Assembly: GCA_963575645.1 (NCBI GenBank)
Contig: OY754465.1
Location: 6,200,001 to 6,264,000 of the forward strand
Direction of reading: 5' to 3'
Origin: Xanthostigma xanthostigma
Taxonomy: Eukaryota > Arthropoda > Insecta > Raphidioptera > Raphidiidae
Length of the DNA: 64,000 bases
Under the pieces are notes generated by a model. It was not told the origin of the DNA. It saw only the letters and a program-made list of their open reading frames with translations, and did no database searches. This document shows, one piece after another, positions 57,426 to 64,000 of the stretch. The position numbers and the translations under genes are program-made. How positions within the stretch are numbered: position 1 is the stretch's first letter; each line of letters starts with the position of its first letter.

Positions 57426-57603
57426 TTATATATACATAACAGCAATCCTGAGAAAACAGACAGCATAGATAAATTTATTTATTTTACTTCCAATTTTTAA
57501 CTTTAATTTTAACAACAATAATTTTAACAAAAACAACTTTAAGTTCAATAACTTTAACAATAACAACTGTAACAACAATAATTTAAAACTTTTTATATAT
57601 AAA

Positions 57604-57661
57604 TCTTCTAGATTCTCCGAAGATGGCATAAAGTTTGCCGAAACGTCAGACAATAAAATGC
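57604..57661. repeat. GAAGATG hairpin CGAAACGTC motif
   Basis: CCGAAGATGGCATAAAGTTT then GCCGAAACGTCAGAC. The same layout appears at 26515, 43130 and 53538 with unrelated stems. Confidence 0.55.
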
Positions 57662-58257
57662 AATAAATAAACCTTCAGTATTTGCTTAGTTCATCGATCC
57701 TATGCCACCAGGATTCATCCTTTAATCTTACAACATTTAAACAGGATCATCATCACTCTAAATTATTAGAGTTATTTTTTTTTATATTACAGTACCTATT
57801 TACTATTATATTTCTGGAAATCTGAAACATGTTCGATGGAAAATTGCAGCAGACACATATTCAATTGCACGTTGAACATGTTTTGTTATTGGAAATTCAT
57901 GTTTTATTGAGTACCTATGAATTGGAAGTAAAATGAATGATTTGTGCAGTTGAAATAAAAATTGGTTTCATAGTTCATTGCGTAAAAACAAAACAGTTCA
58001 TAGTATATACTTTATGACACAAAAATTATTTCATCAAAACATAGCTGTCAAAGCACCTCCATTGTTTTTTTTAATAGCAGAAAGAAAAACAAATGGTTCC
58101 ATTGTATTATTTTCTCAACTATGTATATATTGTAAAAAAATCCATACATGCAATGCACTTAGATTTTTTTAAGCTTTCTAGATCCACGGGAAAACACACT
58201 AGATGTTTAAAAATTGAATGTCGACAGTCGACAACTTAGATCACTAAACGCCTGTAG

Positions 58258-59371
58258 TCTACACCAGGAGTGGCTAACCTTTCTACACCTACCCGCCAAT
58301 AAAAAAAAAATGTTTAATATAGCCACGAAGTGCCGACAAGCAACCAAAGAAATTCAGTTGTCAAAAAAAAAAATCGAGCGTGCTTTAGACCACACGACTG
58401 AAGTAAAACTTCTTCCTGCCATATATAATATATAATATATAATAATATATACAGTAGGTGTGTAAACGCGTAAGGTGCACATAGGGAAATTAGCATTGGG
58501 AAAAAATACTTGGATCAGAGTTAGCCATGACTGCATTAATTGTTATTTCTATTGAATTATCGCGGTAATCTTGAAGATTTCTATTTTATTTTGATTTATT
58601 TTTATTTTACTTGGCTTTTTTAATAATAAAAAGTTTTTATAAATCGTTATTTTAATTTTTTTGTACAAAAACAAACAAAAAAACAACTCCATCTGTTTGG
58701 AAACATTTCATTCAAAAATTGTCTGACTGGTATGACGTATGCGCGTTAGTAAATCAGTGACCCAATGTCTTTAGGCTCAACACGAATAGGCGGAGATATT
58801 TGATCTCGCACCATATTTAAGTATTTAATGGGAATTTAATGTCCCATTAATAAAAAAAGTCCGATTATGTTGTAATCATTTGAATATTTTCTTCGGTAGT
58901 ATACACATTCATTTTGCAAAAGAATATTATCTGCCAAATTGAAAAACAAGATTTCAAAGCTCACTCTGATCCAGTCATTTTTTCCCAATGTTAATTTCTC
59001 TATGTGCACCTTACGTGTTTACATACTGTATAATACCTATATAATGATACAATAATATTCGATAATCTATCACCATATTTTGATTAGACATCCTGATTTA
59101 ACGACACAATATAACCTCACTCTGTAGCACATATCTACAAAGACGAAATGTTTAAAATATAATTTTTGATTAATTAATAGGCAAAATATGTATATATATT
59201 TATTAGTATAATTTATAATAGATTTAAAAGGATTTATTAACTAACTTACATTATTTCCCGTTACAAAATGCAGCAAAATTCGATGAAATCTATTTTTGAT
59301 ACAAAAACATTATTGTTTTCATGGTCGCATGCCACCTGAGGCACGCGTGCCATGGGTTCGCCACCCCTGGA
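58258..59371. mobile_element. Degraded hAT-like element with nested MITE
   Basis: The ends CAGGAGTGGCTAAC and GTTCGCCACCCCTG are inverted, with CATGCCACCTGAGGCACGCG near the right end. No clean target duplication was found. The MITE 58452-59028 and a piece of the 7258 family lie inside. Confidence 0.65.
58452..59028. mobile_element. Tc1/mariner-like MITE, copy B
   Basis: Collinear with 30379-30940, with TA on both sides. About 577 bp. Confidence 0.85.
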
Positions 59372-59831
59372 CTCTGCACGCATTAGAAAATCATATTATA
59401 TAGGTATCAGATATTAGGTAATATGCACGAAGTCAGTAATTCCTGTACACACGTAGTACCTATATAAATCTACCTACATTCACGTAATAACATTTGCACA
59501 AAGCGATTCAATGTTTGGAAATGGATTTATGAATGGTAAGTGTTGTGAATGGGTTAACAAATGGTTTATGCGGTCACAAAACACGTGGCGTTGTTTTTGT
59601 ACGTTTGAATTGTATACTATTGTGTAAGAAACAGGGTCGACACTCGAAACACTGTTACTAAAAATCCGAGATGGGCAATTCGCTGCACTATAAAGACACT
59701 ACATCATACATTGAAGTCGGTAACTCTGAAAGGTATTTCTTTGATAGTTTCGGATAGAATTTAAAAGCCGATCTATTTGTATCTTAAAAATGAGCTATTA
59801 GTTTGGTCAATGAGTGCTCATAAGGGGAATG

Positions 59832-60782
59832 TAGATGGAAAAGTCGAAAGCAGAACGTTTGACTTAGGAACTTTGTTTGGACTAGTTAGGAGATAAACAT
59901 ACTAAAAGTCCTTACCCCTCCGAGGTACGCCCGATATGTAATACATATTGAAAGATGATAAAATTCTCTACAACTTTAGCTTTCACACTTTTTATCTATC
60001 TCCAATCTTTGCCTAGCTATGAGCTCCGAAAAATTAAGTATATGAAAAACTAGTTCAATGATGATTTTTGTTTTAAAGAGTTTAAGTACTTAGTATACCA
60101 TTAAATTGCAGTTTTATATATTTAAATTTACCTAAACATGCTGAAATCGAAAGGCCTGATTTTCGGGCGAGAATAGAGTAGCGTCGCGCATACAAAAGCT
60201 AATAAGCAAATAGGTGTTCTAGTCAGTCATTCGAAATAAATATGTTTTCGGTAATGAATATCGATTATCGTTTGGTGATCTGGCAGGAACTAGGGGTGCC
60301 TATCGATCGCGGGGCCCTGGGCACGTACCCAGAGTGCCCAGTGGGAAAGAGGGCCCTGCGTGGAGGTACTCCCAGCTTATGTTATTTTTTAATAGTGTGT
60401 GGGTGTTTTTAATAGTGTGGATGAGCAATACGAAATGATTTTGACAAATTCGTATTGTTACAATGTGCTAAAGAGAATTTAACACATTTTTGAAAATTGT
60501 CTATTTTTCGGAGCTCATAGCTAGGCAAAGATTGGAGATAGATAAAAAGTGTGAAAACTAAAGTTGTAGAGAATTTTATCAGCTTTCATTATGATTACAA
60601 CAAAATTTCGTACGACGTACCGTTTTCGAGATGAAAGCAAAAAACCAAAAAACGGGACCTTCTTTGTGCTCCCCCCCTTCGGGCGTACCTCGGAGGGGTA
60701 AGGACTTTTAGTATGTTTATCTCCTAACTAGTACAAACAAAGTTCCTAAGTCAAATGTTCTGCTTTCAACTTTTCCATCTAG
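59832..60782. mobile_element. Large inverted-repeat element
   Basis: TAGATGGAAAAGTCGAAAGC and its inverse end the element. The arms share CTTACCCCTCCGAGGTACG and GAGCTCCGAAAAAT. The arms are about 230 bp with an AT-rich loop containing a GC-rich GGGGCCCTGGGCACG piece. Confidence 0.78.
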
Positions 60783-61747
60783 AAATTATTCGTTGCTTAA
60801 GCTATATGTGTGTAGTGGATACATTACATTAAATAGGTTAAGTTACGTATATTGATTGAAATGTAATGACACTATATTGTCGGCAGGGTTTCTCACTGCG
60901 AGTTTTTGTTAATGATTACGTGATTTTATATTAGGACATACTTGCATTAAAATTTAAGTTAATACGCGAGGAGCATCAGATTAAATAATTAAAAGGCGTT
61001 AAAGTTTAACGACAATCAAGGTACTGACCTAGTTTATTGGTTAATTTAAAATTAAATGCTAAATTTATTAAAAAAACTTTCAATCCCGCCCTGATAATAA
61101 GTGATATTATGCCATGCATGAGTTATTGTGTTTCACTCGGATATGAATATTACACGATACACGTATTAAACAAAGGCACGCTGAATATGGTTGAAATACG
61201 ATTAAAAAAAAATTTAAATGGTACTACAATAATGTTTAGTAAAATGCAGAAAACAATTTTCCATATTTTCCGTTTGTAAAATGAATGGACATAGTTTTGA
61301 AATATGAAAAATTTGTTATGAAAAATGTTTCCAGGTAGCGTGTTTTTTTATTTGGTTGAGCAAATATGAAATGAGACTATAAAACGACTTCTTTTTATTA
61401 AATTATTTCAATGAGTTTTTTTGTTTGGCACTTAAAACGATTTCGCAATAAATTTTTGAAGCTGGTTAAATAAATAGTTTTCCTGGCAACATTAGCCCAT
61501 TAATCTTTTTGGGAGAATTGTCATTTCCTGAGAGAAATTATTGCACGCTTCGTAATAAAATGTTAGGTATTTATAAAGACAAGCATTTTTTCATGTTGTA
61601 TTTTTTCCAATTGAATAATTAATCAAAAAGATGAAACAATAATATTTTTGTAAATTAAGCATGCATATAGTTATTTCATAATTCTTTTCGTAATATTTTC
61701 GTTTTCCACTAACAATATTTTTCAATTTATACAAACGACCGACTTCT
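60783..61747. other. No gene seen
   Basis: AT-rich. The 80-codon frame at 61037-61279 lacks recognisable features. Confidence 0.45.
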
Positions 61748-62307
61748 AAGGCCTCTTGTTAACGACAACGGATAACGGCCCGATTTTTATGACGGGCGAC
61801 GGGCCGTCGCGCAAAGTTTAACAGGTTAGTGCGGGTGTTTGTTAACGCGACGGGCATGTAACCGTTGCAACAAAACTCAACGGATACCCGCACGTCGCCC
61901 CTCGGCGCGACGGCGGTCGGTCCGATGCAGTGGACCACGTCATTTCATAGAAATCTGTTGACGACGACAGATGTGCGCGCACGTTTTTACCTATACCTAC
62001 CTACCTTGTGCTGCTCATTGTGAATATGGAGTTTGAAATTCCCCCTTTTTTTCGTAGCTGCTGTTTTTTGTAAAAATAGTAGGTAGGGCTAGAATAAGCT
62101 TTTCTTTGCACTCGACACGTTATGTCGAGTGCAAAGAAAAGCTTATTCTAGCCCTACCTACTATTGCACTTCTTCGTCCTTCGAGTATAGAACTGATATC
62201 GATAACAACGGACGCGCTCACGTTATATTAGCGGACCGTGTACAAAGGTAACCGTTTCGCGTCGGTCCGTTACCCGTTGACTAAAACGGTCGTTAACAAG
62301 AGCCTTA
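61748..62307. mobile_element. GC-richer TIR element containing a perfect hairpin
   Basis: The ends AAGGCCTCTTGTTAACGAC and GTCGTTAACAAGAGCCTTA are inverted. CGACGGGC-type repeats lie inside. It resembles the AGGCC... element at 17380. Confidence 0.78.
62076..62164. ncRNA. Perfect 41-bp-arm hairpin (pre-miRNA-like or palindrome)
   Basis: Arms 62076-62116 and 62124-62164 are exact inverses around a 7-base loop ACGTTAT. If transcribed it would fold into an uninterrupted stem. It lies within a transposon, so a small-RNA role is only a hypothesis. Confidence 0.35.
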
Positions 62308-63009
62308 ATGAATTAAATTTAACATTTTTTTCATAAAATATTTAATAACTTTCTGAAAAACATCAAAGACCAATTTTATTAAAATGAAATTTCATTGTAT
62401 ACGAAAAAATATACAAACGAGCTGCTATGTAATGTATACAAACTCGTAAAAGCTTAAAAAATAAAAAAACACACGTACGTTTGTTTTTTTAGTGCAAAGC
62501 TCAACAAAACATTTGGAGCGGCACTCAAATCGTTGAAATGTAAATAAAAATAAGTCGGCTGACCTTTTATTAACAAGTGGATTTATAAGCACAAAACAAG
62601 TACGTTCGTTTTGTGATTCTAGAAACTTCAGCAGCAAAGCGGCTTATAAATAACGCGTATAAAGACGATTATTTTTAAATATTTATGACCCGACTGTTTA
62701 TTCATGATCATATTATCTACACATATAATCAAATTTAACGTATTTTGTAGACAGCTTAATTTAAGGCTGGTTTACACGTTGCGAGCTAGCGAGTCAGTCT
62801 GCCGAGTATAGCTGTAGTGCAATGGTCCTATTTCAGCCCTTCTGGAATCCCTCCCTCCCTCCATGTAGCCTAACGTTGACATTCCTATGCACCCCCCTCG
62901 GATGGAACGTAGTTTTTTATTACCCTTTTTTATTTTCAAACATTGGTTACTTTTATACAGGGTGTATCACAGGAAACCGCGTACATAGGGAAAAATATAG
63001 GCTGCATCT
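62308..63009. other. No gene; fragment of a TIR element
   Basis: TTAAGGCTGGTTTACACG at about 62760 looks like one end of a PIF/Harbinger-like MITE. No partner end was found. Confidence 0.45.
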
Positions 63010-63410
63010 ATTCGTACGGTTACCGTATGAATAATATATAATTAATCGTATGGTAACCGTATGAATAATATATAATTATTCGTACGGGTACTGTAAAAAT
63101 TTTATTTCAAGAAAAAAAATTGTACAAACGCCTGAAATTAACTAAATTCACATACAAACGTCAAAATAATTAACATTTAGGCACCATATTGTATTGCACT
63201 AAACAGTAACCACACTTATAATGTTTTATTACACTGTGACGTAGAAATACAATTATTTTTACGACGTTTGATTTTAGTTTGATTTTAGTTTTTATTTTTT
63301 ATTTTTTTTTCACTTTGAGACTGATTTTCTAAAAAATATTTATTTAATTGACTGTCAATTAAATATACATTTTTTAGAAAACGCAGTTCTATTCAAACAA
63401 TTAACTATCT

Positions 63411-63635
63411 AATTCGCATACCCCGTTATCGTTCACCCCGGAATTGTTTTTTTTTTAAACTCAACATTTGCCCCTTCCCGTTTCACTGCGAGACAATTCG
63501 CATACCCCTTTATCGTTCACCCCGGAATTACAATTTGCATACCCGTTTATCGTTCACCCCGGAATTGTTTTTTTTTTTTAAACTCAACATTTGCCCCTTC
63601 CCGTTTCACTGCGAGACAATTCGCATACCCCTTTA
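63411..63635. repeat. Tandem duplication of a unit of about 120 bp
   Basis: TTATCGTTCACCCCGGAATT recurs at about 63427, 63511 and 63547. AACTCAACATTTGCCCCTTC occurs twice. It lies inside the 63010-63921 element. Confidence 0.85.
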
Positions 63636-63723
63636 TCAAAAAAAGCGGTGGTTTTCAATCTTCATGAAAATGTGAGTTTTAAGTTGGTCTCAAAGTGAAA
63701 AAAAATAAAAAGTAAAAACAAAA

Positions 63724-63795
63724 CTCATTCCGGTACCGGGAATCGAACCCGGGCCTCTTGGGTAAGAGCAAGGCACGCTACTTACTAGACCCTAA
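63724..63795 (-). repeat. tRNA-Glu/Val-like sequence (possible SINE head)
   Basis: The minus strand shows A-box-like TCTAGTAAGTAGC and a perfect T-arm region GGGTTCGATTCCC. The anticodon arm is irregular, with an eight-base loop. It lies inside a larger inverted-repeat element (63010-63921). Confidence 0.45.
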
Positions 63796-64000
63796 CTGAT
63801 TATGTCAAGATAGCTTTGTAATTATATATTATTCATACAGTACCCGTACGAATAATTATATATTATTCATACGGTAACCGTACGAATAATTATATATTAT
63901 TCATACGGTAACCGTATGAATAGTCACTTCGAAAAATATACAGTACAAATTAGTTAAGATCAGAGATTGCTTTGACCTCTATTCGAAGGTCGTTACCGTG

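Larger units (their letters stand above)
63010..63921. mobile_element. Element whose inverted ends are 34-bp tandem arrays
   Basis: 63010-63094 and about 63829-63921 are inverted arrays of a 34-bp unit (ATTCGTACGGTTACCGTATG plus AT-rich bases). The unit is itself palindromic. Inside lie a second inverted pair (CACTTTGAGAC near 63311 and its inverse near 63686), a tandem duplication and the tRNA-like repeat. Confidence 0.8.

Noticed and set aside
57426-57653. Leucine-rich 75-codon frame, possible membrane peptide
   Set aside because: It comes from AT-rich TTTAA repeats at low complexity. There are no splice sites or conserved pattern.
56080-64000. Upstream mGluR exons (TM1-TM2, ligand-binding domain)
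   Set aside because: I looked for conserved class C motifs on the minus strand and found none. The exons probably lie beyond the window.

Overview
This is a window of AT-rich eukaryotic nuclear DNA, most probably from an insect. Short exons are separated by GT-AG introns, the recognisable proteins resemble fly and other arthropod orthologs, and non-autonomous DNA transposons and Helitrons fill most of the space. I cannot fix the insect order from the sequence. None of the mobile elements keeps a recognisable transposase or reverse transcriptase reading frame.

Layout. (1) 1-7035: repeats only, including a large nested foldback (1827-4193) and a decayed tRNA-Lys. (2) 7036-9940 (+): the last two coding exons of a small cysteine-rich protein that is probably secreted. 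(3) 9941-25914: a repeat-dominated desert with several hAT-like elements whose target-site duplications are still readable. (4) 38926-25915 (-): a complete 14-exon Arf GTPase-activating protein of the ACAP/centaurin-beta type (BAR, PH, ArfGAP, ankyrin; 823 residues). (5) 39281-44130 (+): a complete six-coding-exon COP9 signalosome subunit 7 gene (270 residues). It is divergent from ACAP, with a shared promoter region of about 350 bp. (6) 44131-50625: repeats and the likely mGluR 3' end. (7) 56079-50626 (-): the last four exons of a metabotropic glutamate receptor, from the end of TM3 to the stop; its upstream exons lie beyond the window. (8) 56080-64000: the next mGluR intron or upstream sequence, again repeats.

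How the genes relate. The three long genes act in unrelated processes: Arf6/Arf membrane traffic, cullin deneddylation and glutamate signalling. Only ACAP and CSN7 share a control region. The strongest pattern is intron size. Introns without a transposon are about 70-85 bp, and nearly every longer intron contains one or more identifiable insertions. In ACAP intron 9, removing one hAT-like element and its 8-bp duplication leaves 83 bp.

I see no convincing new enzymatic or defence system. The items most worth following are the perfect 143-bp inverted repeat in an mGluR intron, a perfect 41-bp-arm hairpin at 62076-62164, a minisatellite that grew inside a small transposon in an ACAP intron, transposon ends lying directly beside two splice acceptors, an element whose inverted ends are tandem arrays, and the cysteine-rich gene.
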